Shown: positions 27,365 to 36,893, numbered from the stretch's first letter. The stretch is 64,000 bases of DNA from CAIYXB01 sp038146805 (GCA_038146805.1 JAYQSH010000003.1:186001-250000); one strand, 5' to 3'. Numbers and translations: made by a program. The notes: generated from the letters alone by a model not told the origin.

Positions 27365-28366
27365 CTATAGTGAGGGAACTTCATTTAAGTAATCTCGCTC
27401 CCAAATCAATCTATGTTTATCAACAGCAATATTTCCTCCCGATAGAATTACTAAAATATTTTGAGCTTTGTCATAAGCATTATTTTTTAAATGTTCTACT
27501 ACTGCCGCCATTGCTAAAGCTGAGCTTGGTTCAATATTAATTTTCAAGAGATGAGTTAACCATTGAGTCCAATAAAGAATTTTTTCTTCTTCAACTTCAA
27601 TAAAATCATCAAGCTTTTTTAGATATTCAAAAGTGATATCTGCAACATGAAGCGTCATAACACCGTCACAGATTGTATTGGGGCTATGATCAAAGCTATA
27701 AATTTTTCCATCTCTTAGTGATCTTGCGGCATCATTTGCAGTAATCGGTTCACAACCTAAAACTTTTGATGAGGGTGATAATTCTTGGGCAGCCAAGAAA
27801 GTACCACTAAGAAGTCCTCCTCCTCCACATGGGGCGATAATTAAATCTGGCGATGTTTGCAAATCTTCTAATGCTTCATAACATGCACTACCCTGACCTT
27901 CAATAACTTTAGGATTTGCATATGGATGAATGAAATAGTAGCCTTTATCAATAAACTCATTTACTCTAGCTTCTGCTTCATTTCTATCCTCTGTGATTAC
28001 AAGATTAGCTCCGTAAGATTTTGTAGCTTGTTGTTTTAACGCAGAAGCATATTTTGGCATCAAAATAGTTGCTTCAATTCCCAAGGTTTTTGCAGCAAAA
28101 GCAACACCTTGAGCATGATTACCGGAACTAAAAGCAACTACTTTCTTTGGTAGTTGATTTTCTTCTTTTAGACTGAGTAAAACATTAAGTGCCCCTCTAG
28201 CTTTAAAAGCTCCGACTTTCTGAAGTAGCTCAGCTTTAAAGAAAAACTTGTGTCCCAAGAACGAATTTAAAAGTTCTGAAGAAAGTATCGCAGTACGATG
28301 CAGGTAAGGTCTGAGCCTTGTTGCAGCTTTTTTTACAATAATTTCTTGATTCTTACTCTCTTTCAA
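27365..28366 (-). CDS. Threonine/serine dehydratase-like PLP enzyme
   Basis: A fold type II PLP enzyme of 333 aa. The PLP lysine lies in KVGAFKARGALN, followed by SSGNHAQGVA for phosphate binding and CGGGGLLSG for the cofactor phosphate loop. It lacks the C-terminal ACT domain of biosynthetic IlvA, so it belongs to the short catabolic threonine dehydratase/serine racemase group. It would deaminate threonine or serine to the 2-oxo acid or interconvert serine isomers. It is a single-gene unit; a fragment of the 232-bp element lies just upstream of its start. Confidence 0.9.
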   Translation of the reverse strand: MKESKNQEIIVKKAATRLRPYLHRTAILSSELLNSFLGHKFFFKAELLQKVGAFKARGALNVLLSLKEENQLPKKVVAFSSGNHAQGVAFAAKTLGIEATILMPKYASALKQQATKSYGANLVITEDRNEAEARVNEFIDKGYYFIHPYANPKVIEGQGSACYEALEDLQTSPDLIIAPCGGGGLLSGTFLAAQELSPSSKVLGCEPITANDAARSLRDGKIYSFDHSPNTICDGVMTLHVADITFEYLKKLDDFIEVEEEKILYWTQWLTHLLKINIEPSSALAMAAVVEHLKNNAYDKAQNILVILSGGNIAVDKHRLIWERDYLNEVPSL

Positions 28367-28427
28367 AAATTTGACATTTATATTAACTATATGTTTAAAA
28401 CATCATTTATTATAGCTCAAACTTTTT

Positions 28428-28530
28428 AAGCGGCGGTGTTTGATTCTTTTGTTAGGCGTGTCTAACCAAACCCTACTTATGCCCAAATCTAAAGACTCGA
28501 GATACTTATTACGGGTTTGGAAGCACGCCC
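28428..28530 (-). repeat. 232-bp miniature element family, 103-bp end fragment in reverse orientation
   Basis: It matches the first 103 bp of the element, including the whole first stem-loop, and stops at the base of the second. No flanking duplication is recognisable. Confidence 0.88.
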
Positions 28531-28597
28531 TTAATACTTAAGGTTCACGAGCTTGAGTAATAGTCGAATACAAATTGCCAATCATTGATTCTGCTTA

Positions 28598-29176
28598 TTA
28601 TGCAGCTAATCGATCGCAAGAGACTCTAGCATCTACCACACCAAATTTATTAGCTAAGCCATCAATTTCAAGATTTGACACTAATGGTTTTTGTCGCATT
28701 AATAATCGCCTAGGCATGGATTGTGTTAAACTGCAAGAAATTCTATCTAAAACTACTTCTTGACTTTCTGCTGGCTGCATATAATTGAGTACTATCTTTA
28801 ACTCGGGAAAATCAGGAAAAGTAATATGGTAAATACCTGCATACGGATTTTCTCTCTGTGGATCAATTTTTTTAACATCTATACTTATATTTTGACCATT
28901 AAGCGTAATAGTACGAGCTCCTGACCTAAAGCTAGGATTTGTGGTTTGTATGCCTAATGTTTTTAAAAAAACTTTTAATTCATTAAGAAAAGGTCTTGAT
29001 TCAATTGGTGGTATAATATGAGGACCTACTTGTATAGGACTATAACGACTATAATTTTCAATTGCTTCATTTATTTTTTTAAGAATTTTGGGTAAACTTC
29101 TAGATATTTCTTTTTTTACACCTTGACCATTATCTGTTGGTTGATATCTAGCGGTAGATGTTCTAAAAATTCTCAT
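28598..29176 (-). CDS. Hypothetical protein, 192 aa
   Basis: Unrecognised soluble basic protein with no membrane segment. A possible alpha/beta region spans GARTITLNGQNISIDVKK to the YHITFPDFPELKIVLNY strand pair. It stands alone between an element fragment and a fold-back element. The start ATG (MRIFRTSTARYQ) is the first of its frame. Confidence 0.6.
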   Translation of the reverse strand: MRIFRTSTARYQPTDNGQGVKKEISRSLPKILKKINEAIENYSRYSPIQVGPHIIPPIESRPFLNELKVFLKTLGIQTTNPSFRSGARTITLNGQNISIDVKKIDPQRENPYAGIYHITFPDFPELKIVLNYMQPAESQEVVLDRISCSLTQSMPRRLLMRQKPLVSNLEIDGLANKFGVVDARVSCDRLAA

Positions 29177-29241
29177 ACATAAAATTGTATCACACTTTAG
29201 AACACTTTGCTCAAAAAGATCTTAAATTAAGCCGAACCTTA

Positions 29242-29424
29242 TAAACTGATGCTCTAAACTCCACCTGAATCTTATAAAAGCCTTTAAAACAAAGATATTT
29301 TAAGACTTTTTTGATTCATGTAGCGCCACGCTGTAAATACAAAATAAAATTATCAAAAGTCTTTTAGTTATATAGGTTTTTTGAAGATTTATATTTCCAG
29401 GTGGAGTTTAGAGCATCAGTTAGT
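29242..29424. repeat. Fold-back miniature element with 22-bp perfect inverted ends and 8-bp flanking repeats
   Basis: A 22-bp segment at 29246-29267 (CTGATGCTCTAAAC onward) recurs as an exact inverse at 29398-29419. The inside is non-coding and partly complementary as well (AGACTTTT/AAAAGTCTTT). The 8-bp GAACCTTA occurs directly on both sides (29234-29241 and 29425-29432), which fits an 8-bp target duplication. This is a second miniature-element type, unrelated to the 232-bp family. Confidence 0.75.
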
Positions 29425-29432
29425 GAACCTTA

Positions 29433-29715
29433 GTTTACGAGAAGCTCCATTTCCCTTGTTTTTTCAAGGATTTATGGAGTTTCACTCCACAATGCTTAAG
29501 ATTCAAGACGTATTCGTAGATTTTAGAAGCGTATTTGATCGCCAGCTACTAAATTAGACACTAAAGTGAAATAAGAGGATCAGCCTCAGGGTAATCACTC
29601 AAAATGAGCTTATAGTTTTACAAAAAAATCCTTATGCTAAAATATGTATTTACGGCTAGCCGGAGCAATTCAACTTTATGTTGAATTGTGTATTTTGTAT
29701 ATGCCTAACTAAAAA
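29433..29715. other. Non-coding stretch with a hairpin before a hypothetical gene
   Basis: No gene seen. A perfect hairpin CAATTCAAC-TTTAT-GTTGAATTG lies at 29666-29688, about 28 nt before the start of the next gene, and a GGAGTTTCACTCC palindrome occurs near 29478. Confidence 0.45.
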
Positions 29716-30804
29716 ATGCAAATAACAAATAACAATAGGGCCAATAAATCAGTAGTTGCCAAGCAAAATGAGCAAACTGCTGATTTGCCTATGGAAAATA
29801 TCAACCCTGATCTTCAGCCCGAAATAAATTTAGACTATGATTTGGCAACAGATTTTGACAACAAAAAAACAGATACTGAAAAATCTTTTATCCAAATAGT
29901 CAACCAAAAAATCATGCCCACAAGTGCATTTGGTTCTGCGATTATCAATCTAGTAAGTGCACCACTTAGATTGTTTGAAGATAGTAATCCAATCAAAAAA
30001 ATAATTAATAACATAAGTATGCTAAGTACCAAAATTAATCTTGCTTTGGTTGGAGCCATGGGGATGTACACTGCTCATGAACAAAAAAATCCATTACTCT
30101 TGTTTTCTTATGCTGTTGAAGCTTTGTCGACTATTTTTGATTTAAGAAAAATTTATCTCTTTAGAGGTATTGCAACAGGAATAGACGGTGCAGTTGGCGC
30201 TTTTAAAGAAAGACACGAAACTCAAAATCCTGGCAAAGATTTTATTCACAAAAATTATACAGAAGGATTTCAGACTTGTAAAAAACACTTTGTAGATATC
30301 ATCAAAGAATTTTATGACAGTATCAAGAAAAATCCATTGTCAATTTTTAAACCAAAAGGTCAGCACACCCTTGTTGGCTCTTCTTTGATGATGGTTTTTG
30401 GTTCTATATTTGGCATGACTATCAACGAAAAGCTTGGTGCTTTTTTTAGAGACATTTTTGGCGGTTTAAATGATGTTGGTTTAGTACAACTTGATAACAG
30501 TAAAACAGCAAGAAATGCTGGAATTTTTTATTTGATGGGTACTTTCAAAGATTTCATTGCGAGATTCTTTAATGAAGCAAACGCAGAAAAATATGGTATC
30601 AAAGAAGTTGAAAAATTCAAACGCGGTAGAGATGTTATGCATGAACTAGCATTAGCCTTTGATAAACTTGGTCAATTTTTCTTTTTGAGATACAACCAAG
30701 AAAAAAATAAAACTGAAGCAATGCCTAATGTAAATAGAACATCAGAATATGTTTTTGATCCAAGAACAATGCATAATCAATTAGTAACGCAACAAGCGGC
30801 TTAA
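29716..30804 (+). CDS. Lineage-specific protein with several hydrophobic helices
   Basis: A 362-aa protein with a polar N-terminal 65 residues, then hydrophobic segments near 75-140 and 225-290 separated by charged stretches. No known motif. The pattern HTLVGSSLMMVFGSIFGM resembles HLLVAGVGVFGMLNRM in the protein at 37780-39255, and similar architecture appears at 33736-34443 and 56400-57797, so these may be one family. It ends 4 bp inside the convergent panD gene. Confidence 0.75.
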   Translation: MQITNNNRANKSVVAKQNEQTADLPMENINPDLQPEINLDYDLATDFDNKKTDTEKSFIQIVNQKIMPTSAFGSAIINLVSAPLRLFEDSNPIKKIINNISMLSTKINLALVGAMGMYTAHEQKNPLLLFSYAVEALSTIFDLRKIYLFRGIATGIDGAVGAFKERHETQNPGKDFIHKNYTEGFQTCKKHFVDIIKEFYDSIKKNPLSIFKPKGQHTLVGSSLMMVFGSIFGMTINEKLGAFFRDIFGGLNDVGLVQLDNSKTARNAGIFYLMGTFKDFIARFFNEANAEKYGIKEVEKFKRGRDVMHELALAFDKLGQFFFLRYNQEKNKTEAMPNVNRTSEYVFDPRTMHNQLVTQQAA

Positions 30805-31196
30805 ACAAGCTCAGCGTATTTTGTTTGTGCTTCTTGCTTATCAAGCATTTTTAAAACACGATTATTGCCATCCACTAAAGCTATTTTAGGTTTATGATCT
30901 TTAATTTGACTTTGCTCTATGTGTGCATAAGAACAAATAATCACTAAATCACCAACATTCATTAAATGAGCTGCAGCACCATTGATACAAATCATGCCAC
31001 TACCAGCCGGAGCTTCAATAACATAAGTCGTTAAACGATTACCATTACTAATATTTAACACCTGCACTTGTTCGTTTTCAACAAGTCCTGTCGCTTCTAA
31101 TAAATCTTTATCAACACTAATGCTGCCAACATAGTCTAAGTCAGCTTGGGTTACTGTTGCTCTATGAATTTTACTGCTTAATAGTGTCTTGAACAT
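30801..31196 (-). CDS. panD: Aspartate 1-decarboxylase
   Basis: A 131-aa PanD, which makes beta-alanine for pantothenate. The self-cleavage site Gly24-Ser25 in YVGSIS, which becomes the pyruvoyl group, is present together with the NGAAAHL segment that carries the conserved substrate and cleavage residues. Length is normal. Its start lies 26 bp inside the end of infC, so the two are coupled. No panB or panC in the window. Confidence 0.97.
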   Translation of the reverse strand: MFKTLLSSKIHRATVTQADLDYVGSISVDKDLLEATGLVENEQVQVLNISNGNRLTTYVIEAPAGSGMICINGAAAHLMNVGDLVIICSYAHIEQSQIKDHKPKIALVDGNNRVLKMLDKQEAQTKYAELV

Positions 31197-31794
31197 CTTC
31201 TAATTCTTTCTTGGCTTCTTGCTCTTGACGTAATTTGATTTTTTGTTTATCAGCGCCCGGCAAAATAAAAACAATTATTGACCTTCCAGCTATTCTATCA
31301 GGTATCGGCTCTCCAGTGCCATGATCCATTACATCATCAATAAACTTACGCGCCATATCTTTGGCTCTATTTAAATGCTGCATTTCTCTACCCTTAAGAG
31401 TAATATTTAATTTAACTTTTTTTCCTTTATCTAAAAACTCTTTTGCTCTTTTTAAACGAGTATTGTAATCACCTATGGCAATGTTATAACCCATTTTTAC
31501 TTCTTTATAATCTGAACCTTGCTTTTTCTTAGTTGATTTATCTTTTTTACTTTGTTCAAATTTATACTTTCCGTAATCTAAAATTTTTGCAATTGGAACA
31601 TCTGTTTTATCAGAAACAACAAACAAATCTAACTCAGCGGCTTGTGCTAAACGCAAAGCCTCATCTTTAGAAATTTGTCCTAAATTATTTCCATCTTGAT
31701 CTATAACTTGTAAAAGTTTTGCTCTGATATGTTCGTTAAGAGGAATATTTATTCTTGGCCTACGTGGCTTAAATCTTACTTTGTTATTTTGCAT
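31171..31794 (-). CDS. infC: Translation initiation factor IF-3
   Basis: A 207-aa IF-3 with the N-terminal INIPLNEHIRAKLLQVID region, the linker helix, and the C-terminal domain with KEVKMGYNIAIGDYNTRLKR and VKLNITLKGREM. A lysine-rich tail ends DVQDTIKQ. It starts with ATG, not the AUU or AUC often used to autoregulate infC. The usual partners rpmI and rplT are not adjacent; they lie 8 kb away on the other strand, and panD follows instead. Confidence 0.97.
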   Translation of the reverse strand: MQNNKVRFKPRRPRINIPLNEHIRAKLLQVIDQDGNNLGQISKDEALRLAQAAELDLFVVSDKTDVPIAKILDYGKYKFEQSKKDKSTKKKQGSDYKEVKMGYNIAIGDYNTRLKRAKEFLDKGKKVKLNITLKGREMQHLNRAKDMARKFIDDVMDHGTGEPIPDRIAGRSIIVFILPGADKQKIKLRQEQEAKKELEDVQDTIKQ

Positions 31795-31917
31795 AATAAT
31801 CTAAAACAAATTTTTCCTCTTTTTTATTCATCATGTAAATTCTACCCTAAATTAACCAATACTAATCAACAAGAACTGTTTATTTTACAGATATTTTCTA
31901 AATTTTACACAAATTGA

Positions 31918-32868
31918 TTATTTACTTAGCCTGAGAGAATGCTTTTCTTCTATCTTTTTACAAAACTCTAAACAAGAAACAAAAGCTTCAGCACTTGCTA
32001 TGCCCTTACCAACAATATCGTAACCAGTTCCATGATCAACACTTAGCCTTAAATATGGAAGACCTACAGTTAAGTTTATTGCTCTCAAAGCACCAATACC
32101 TTTGACCAAAGGTAAAACCTGATCATGGTAACAAGCCACATACAAATCAAAATCAAGTTTTTCATTTTTTAAAAATTTTTGTGCGGCAAAAGCAAATAAA
32201 GCATCGGCAGAAAAACAACCTTGAATATTTGCATTATATTTTTTTGCTGTATCTTCAATAATTTTTTTCATAAACAAATTTTCTTCTAAACCAATAATGC
32301 CATTTTCTCCAGCATGAGGATTTAAACCAGCGACAGCAATATTTGGATCAGCTATCTTAAAAATGTTTTTTAAGGCGTGCAAAGAATTTACCAAAACAGC
32401 TGACAGCCTTTGTTCTAAAGTTAAAGAAACATCTTTGATTGGCACATGCCTTGTTGCAAGCACTGTTCTAAATTCATCTAAAACAAAAAACATTTCAATT
32501 TGTTCTCGAGTTAAATTATTTAGTTGCGCTAGTAATTCTGTTTGACCTGAAACTTGAATTTGTGCAAGCCAAAGTGATTCTTTAGCAACAGGACCAGTAA
32601 TTAAATAATCTGCCTCTTTTGCTAAACACATTTGATTTGCATATTGCAAAACTTCAAGGGCATGTTGCCCAGCTTGCGCTGAAGGCTTAGCTTTTGTGAT
32701 GGTTTTGAGTTTATTTTGGTAATCAAATTTTTCATCAACCAAAATGAAATTAAATAAATCTTGATCCATTTCCTTTAAAAACTTTTGATATATTTCAGGA
32801 CCAATGCCACCTAGATCACCCAAGGTAAAAGCGATAGTTTTTTTGGCATTAGATTTATTAACTCTCAT
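31918..32868 (-). CDS. pdxA: 4-hydroxythreonine-4-phosphate dehydrogenase
   Basis: PdxA of the DXP-dependent vitamin B6 pathway, which oxidises 4-phosphohydroxy-threonine. Motifs seen are FTLGDLGGIGPEI at the N-terminus, and three metal-binding histidine segments: TRHVPIKDVSL, NPHAGENG and ACYHDQVLPL. I chose the ATG at 32868 (MRVNKSNAKK), giving 316 aa; the frame is open to 32961, but that extension would overlap the divergent hpf start and adds an unlikely Cys/His-rich leader. Confidence 0.95.
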   Translation of the reverse strand: MRVNKSNAKKTIAFTLGDLGGIGPEIYQKFLKEMDQDLFNFILVDEKFDYQNKLKTITKAKPSAQAGQHALEVLQYANQMCLAKEADYLITGPVAKESLWLAQIQVSGQTELLAQLNNLTREQIEMFFVLDEFRTVLATRHVPIKDVSLTLEQRLSAVLVNSLHALKNIFKIADPNIAVAGLNPHAGENGIIGLEENLFMKKIIEDTAKKYNANIQGCFSADALFAFAAQKFLKNEKLDFDLYVACYHDQVLPLVKGIGALRAINLTVGLPYLRLSVDHGTGYDIVGKGIASAEAFVSCLEFCKKIEEKHSLRLSK

Positions 32869-32896
32869 TTTCAATATACATATTATAACTCTACGG

Positions 32897-32905
32897 TGGT
32901 ATAAT
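32897..32905 (+). promoter_or_regulatory. Extended -10 promoter of hpf
   Basis: TGGTATAAT is a perfect extended -10. It lies about 39 nt before the hpf ATG, leaving room for the AAGGAAGG ribosome binding site. No good -35 is visible, as expected for an extended -10 promoter. Confidence 0.55.
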
Positions 32906-32943
32906 AAAGATACAGGTTTTATAAAAGGAAGGATACAAGACTT

Positions 32944-33558
32944 ATGACAGTTGGAGCACAAACTATTATAGAAGGCAGAAATTTTGAAATTACACCTGCC
33001 ATTAGAGAATATGCAGAATCAAAACTAGAAAAAGTTCATAACCATTTTGACACAATCATACAGAATCACGATATTAGAGTATTGCTGTCACTTACAGCAG
33101 CTAAGACAGAAAATCAAAAAGCAGAAGTAACAATTAACCTTAAAGGCGGTCATACAATACGTTGTCATGCTTCACAAGACAATGTTTATGCGGCTTTGGA
33201 CCTTGTTGTTGACAAGATTGAAGCGCAACTTAGAAAATACAAAACAAAAATCTACAGTAAAATTCATAGTGGCAAGAGCGTTAAAGAATACGGACTTGAC
33301 GAAAACCTTGATGCTGAGGCGGTTCCCGCGGAAGTACTTGAGAACCTAGCAAGTTACCAAAGTCCCAAAATCATAAAAGTTAAAAGATTTGAAATGCAAC
33401 CACTAGAACCAGAACAAGCTGTCGAAATGTTAGATGACTGTGGTCATCCTTTTTATATGTTTTTGAATGTATTTTCAAATAAAATTGCTTGCGTCTACAA
33501 AAGAGAAGATGGGGGTTATGGCTTAATCGAACCCGAATTTTTACAAGTAGATAAATAA
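32944..33558 (+). CDS. hpf: Ribosome hibernation promoting factor, long form
   Basis: A 204-aa protein of the long HPF/LrtA type that dimerises idle ribosomes into 100S particles. The N-terminal S30AE domain starts IIEGRNFEITPAIREYAESK, and the C-terminal dimerisation domain contains VKRFEMQPLEPEQAVEMLDD, then GHPFYMFLN. It has a good ribosome binding site and its own promoter and terminator, so it is a single-gene unit. Confidence 0.96.
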   Translation: MTVGAQTIIEGRNFEITPAIREYAESKLEKVHNHFDTIIQNHDIRVLLSLTAAKTENQKAEVTINLKGGHTIRCHASQDNVYAALDLVVDKIEAQLRKYKTKIYSKIHSGKSVKEYGLDENLDAEAVPAEVLENLASYQSPKIIKVKRFEMQPLEPEQAVEMLDDCGHPFYMFLNVFSNKIACVYKREDGGYGLIEPEFLQVDK

Positions 33559-33590
33559 AATTAGGGGTTTATACCTAAATATAATTTTTC

Positions 33591-33625
33591 AAAGGCTATT
33601 TTTTTACTAAATAGCCTTTTTTTTT
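33591..33625 (+). terminator. Rho-independent terminator after hpf
   Basis: AAAGGCTATTT and AAATAGCCTTT form an 11-bp stem with a short loop, followed by an uninterrupted T-run to 33625. Confidence 0.88.
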
Positions 33626-33735
33626 GTAAAAACGGCAATATGTATTGCGACAGATTTACATAAATGCTAATATTTTATTTATATTTACGGATTTTATAAT
33701 CTGTAAAATATCTAAGCATAAAGCGACTTTTGTAA

Positions 33736-34443
33736 ATGAGCACCACTGTAAGTCACAATTTACCACCGCCAACTAATACTAGAATAAATTCTGCTGTCAC
33801 AACAGAAGAACAACAAGAAAACAAAGCTCAAGCACAAGAGAATATAAGTGAAATACACCAAAAAACTAATGAAACAAACGCTTCTCAACAAAAAGACAAA
33901 AATACAAACTTTTTTGATAAGTTTTTAAAAGACGAATGGCCAGTGAGAACTTGGTTTGCTTTAGGTAATGAAATTGCTGAATGTTTTAAAGAACTTGCTG
34001 CTCACCTCTTACCAAAACCAATTGCTGGAGGACTTTATGCTGGTTTATGGTCTTTAGCATTTTTTTCAACAGGGTCTAGAATTTATGCAAATTCAAAAGC
34101 CGCAAATGAAGCAGACAAAGTAAAAGCTGGTACAAAAATGTTATTTCATGATGGCATTTCGGCAATTGGAGCTCCAACTGTTGTGGCGAACACAATGAAC
34201 TTTATACAAAACAGAGTCTACAAAGCCCTACCAATCCCTACAACTCTAAAACACTTAATACGTAGCTTAGTTTCATTGACGGCATGTAAATTTACAATCA
34301 AATATTTAGACCCTCTCGCGATGAAATTTTCAGGATACATTGTGAATCATAAAGAAGACAGACATAAAGCTATCAATCTTGCCCAAGAACAAGCTCCAGT
34401 AAATTCTTCTAAGCAACAACAATCATTTGCACAAGCCGCCTAA
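33736..34443 (+). CDS. Lineage-specific protein with hydrophobic helices
   Basis: A 235-aa protein. The first 60 residues are polar and Gln/Glu/Asn-rich. Hydrophobic segments follow near 90-115 and 150-205, and the C-terminus ends in a Gln/Ala-rich tail. It has the same plan, a disordered start then amphipathic or membrane helices, as the proteins at 29716, 37780 and 56400. Unrecognised. A TATAAT box lies at 33695-33700. Confidence 0.7.
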   Translation: MSTTVSHNLPPPTNTRINSAVTTEEQQENKAQAQENISEIHQKTNETNASQQKDKNTNFFDKFLKDEWPVRTWFALGNEIAECFKELAAHLLPKPIAGGLYAGLWSLAFFSTGSRIYANSKAANEADKVKAGTKMLFHDGISAIGAPTVVANTMNFIQNRVYKALPIPTTLKHLIRSLVSLTACKFTIKYLDPLAMKFSGYIVNHKEDRHKAINLAQEQAPVNSSKQQQSFAQAA

Positions 34444-34468
34444 AATAGCAAAATAAAATGAATTTGAT

Positions 34469-35023
34469 TTAGCAGAGTCCTTCAACGTAACCAATATATG
34501 GCAACTCTCTATACTTTTGATCAAAGTCTAAACCATAACCCAAAATAAATTTATCATCTACGTTAAAACAACAATAATCTGCTTTGATGTGTTTTAGCTC
34601 TTCAAGACGCTTACAAGGCTTGTCAAACAAAGAAACTAATTTAACGGTATTCACTCCCGCTTGATTTTTAAAAAACTCCGTAAGAAATTTAGCTGTTCTT
34701 CCTGAATCAATGATATCTTCAACAATTAAAATATTTTTGTCTTTTAATGAAGGTAATGTCAAATCATAAATTTTAAATTCATTAGAACCTTGAGTACCTT
34801 CATAGCTTGATAAACGAATAAATTCTATCTGACAACTTAATCCCACTGCACGAATTAAATCAGCAGTAAAAACAAAAGCTCCCTTGAGTACTCCGACCAC
34901 AACCAGATTATCAAGGTCTTGATAATCTTGGCGAATTTGCTCAGCCACTTCCGAAATTCTTGCTTGAATTTCTTGAGCTGAATGTAAAACTTTGATCTGG
35001 TTATCAGTAAAAGTAATCGACAT
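34469..35023 (-). CDS. hpt: Hypoxanthine phosphoribosyltransferase
   Basis: A 184-aa purine salvage enzyme that makes IMP or GMP from base and PRPP. The PRPP loop VEDIIDSGRT is at 101-110, the VLKGAFVFTADLIR segment near 45 is typical, and a C-terminal GYGLDFDQKYRELPYIG region carries the base-binding residues. Located 21 bp after tilS on the same strand, an arrangement also common in other bacteria (tilS-hpt). Confidence 0.96.
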   Translation of the reverse strand: MSITFTDNQIKVLHSAQEIQARISEVAEQIRQDYQDLDNLVVVGVLKGAFVFTADLIRAVGLSCQIEFIRLSSYEGTQGSNEFKIYDLTLPSLKDKNILIVEDIIDSGRTAKFLTEFFKNQAGVNTVKLVSLFDKPCKRLEELKHIKADYCCFNVDDKFILGYGLDFDQKYRELPYIGYVEGLC

Positions 35024-35044
35024 AGTGCAATAAATATAGCATTT

Positions 35045-35962
35045 TTATAGGTTATTTTCTAAATGTATTTGTTTTTGCTTAATTGTAAAAAATTTATCTT
35101 TTCTAAAATTAATTCGATGAAAGCCACCCTCTTCAATTGCTTTTAAAAACTGATTTACAAAATCAATATTTGTTGTAAATAAATCTTCTAGGATTTTTCT
35201 TTGAATATACTTAGGTTTTTGTCTCATTATTTCAAGATCAATTGGCAAAGTTCGCAATTCTTGACTTGCTTCTTTTACATATTGAGCAATGAAATCTTCT
35301 TCTTCAATTTTTAAATCAATAAGTTTTTGTACATTAAACAAAAATCTAGGATTGATTTTTTTTGCCAAAGGTAAAATTTTATGTCTAATAAAATTACGTT
35401 TATACTTTATTTGTTTATTTGTGTAATCTTCAATAAAATCAATTTTATTTATTTGAGCATAGTCATAAATTTGCTCTTTAGTAATTGCTAAAAGAGGTCT
35501 TATAATATCAATTTCACCAAGTGACCTACGTAATGGAATAGAACTTAAACCACTTAAATTTGTACCCCTGAAAATTCTAAATATAAAAGTTTCAACATTG
35601 TCATTTAAATTATGTGCTTGAAAAATAGTTTTGATATTTTCTTGTTTGCATTCATCTTCAAAAAATTTATAGCGTAAGTTACGTAGTTGATTTTCACTTG
35701 CACGAGAAATTGTTTCAGTACGCTCTTTAAAAATAAATTGGATTTGTTTTGCTTGACAAAACTTTTCTAAAAAAACTACCGCTTTATCTGAACCTTCTCT
35801 AACTTTGTGATCATAATGCAGGCAAACTATTCTTGAAGCTTCTGCTAATTCAATCATTAAGCTAAGTAAAACCATTGAATCAATACCAGCCGAACAAGCA
35901 ACAGCAATCTTGCCGTCTTTGGGTAAATAAGATTGGATTTCTTTTTTTAAATCAATACTCAT
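35045..35962 (-). CDS. tilS: tRNA(Ile)-lysidine synthetase, short form
   Basis: A 305-aa TilS, which modifies the CAT anticodon of tRNA-Ile2 so that it reads ATA. The PP-loop reads SAGIDS (24-29) where SGGxDS is usual, a conservative Gly-to-Ala change. The HNLNDNVETFIFRIFRGT region matches the family. The separate C-terminal domain is missing, as in other short TilS proteins. This activity bears on the CAT-anticodon tRNA at 51514. Confidence 0.92.
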   Translation of the reverse strand: MSIDLKKEIQSYLPKDGKIAVACSAGIDSMVLLSLMIELAEASRIVCLHYDHKVREGSDKAVVFLEKFCQAKQIQFIFKERTETISRASENQLRNLRYKFFEDECKQENIKTIFQAHNLNDNVETFIFRIFRGTNLSGLSSIPLRRSLGEIDIIRPLLAITKEQIYDYAQINKIDFIEDYTNKQIKYKRNFIRHKILPLAKKINPRFLFNVQKLIDLKIEEEDFIAQYVKEASQELRTLPIDLEIMRQKPKYIQRKILEDLFTTNIDFVNQFLKAIEEGGFHRINFRKDKFFTIKQKQIHLENNL

Positions 35963-35965
35963 AAA

Positions 35966-36868
35966 CTAGTCTGCGCTTGCCGCAAATGGTTTTGAAACAA
36001 TTTCATCTTTAGCAACAGGCACAACAGATGGTACAACATTAATTCTCTTAGAAATATATAAAACTCCATCAAGTTTTGGTTCAATAATACCTTTTGAAAT
36101 TACTACGGTTGCACTTACAAGTTCATTGTAATTAGATGAGTTTGCTTCAAACAATCTTTCTAATTTATGGTTAGAAATATTTTGATAAGATTCATCTATC
36201 TCTATTTGCTTTTCTGGATCTATAATCAGTTCTTTGTTAATGGTTGCATTAGCTTTGATATTTTCAGGCAAAATAAAATAAAGCGTTGCTGAATATTGTG
36301 ATCCAGACAAGACTTGCTCAGGACTACTAAAATAAATTTGATGATTATCTAAGTATTGTTTTGCATTGCCATAATAAACAGTCACAAGTTCAAAATGTAT
36401 TCTGTCTGAAACAATTTTCCATTCATTACCAAATTTTCTAAGGAAAATTTGACCTTGTGAAATTGCATTTAAATAGCCATTAGCATCTAATTCAACATTA
36501 GGATCTTTACTTTTACCAAAGAAAAAATCAATGCCTGAAACAGTTGAATATTGATCTTGACTGCGTATTGTTCTTTTTTGATATTCAATTTTTATATCTG
36601 GGTAAGCTTGCCAAAGATTTTCCGTTAGAGTTCGATAAGTTTCCAAGTTGACACCATCACCGGTCAAAAAATCTTTTGAATAAAACTTAAAAACATTTTC
36701 GGCATCATGATTATTCCAAGCTTCATACATATCATCTAAAAAGATTTCAACACTAATATTTCTACCTTTTTCTGCTAATTCTTCTAGATCTTTTGCCAAA
36801 GAAATACCCGGTAAAAACCAAATAGCTAATATAATTAAGATAGAGAAGTTTTTAAAGACTTTTTGCAT
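35966..36868 (-). CDS. Exported protein with an NTF2-like domain
   Basis: I chose the ATG at 36868, which gives a clean signal peptide (MQKVFKNFSILIILAIWFLP and then ISLAKD); the upstream extension to 36913 would run into the divergent asparaginase start. Residues about 40-150 look like an NTF2/SnoaL-type cone (FLDDMYEAWNNHDAENVFKF, then LWQAYPDIKIEY). The rest is beta-rich. It is probably periplasmic. It lies 3 bp before tilS but no functional link is evident. Confidence 0.72.
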   Translation of the reverse strand: MQKVFKNFSILIILAIWFLPGISLAKDLEELAEKGRNISVEIFLDDMYEAWNNHDAENVFKFYSKDFLTGDGVNLETYRTLTENLWQAYPDIKIEYQKRTIRSQDQYSTVSGIDFFFGKSKDPNVELDANGYLNAISQGQIFLRKFGNEWKIVSDRIHFELVTVYYGNAKQYLDNHQIYFSSPEQVLSGSQYSATLYFILPENIKANATINKELIIDPEKQIEIDESYQNISNHKLERLFEANSSNYNELVSATVVISKGIIEPKLDGVLYISKRINVVPSVVPVAKDEIVSKPFAASAD

Positions 36869-36893
36869 ATATAAAAAATTATACAGTATTAAA

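Noticed and set aside
32869..32961. 31-residue N-terminal extension of PdxA
   Set aside because: It would overlap the divergent hpf promoter and start, is Cys/His-rich, and the family start fits the ATG at 32868.
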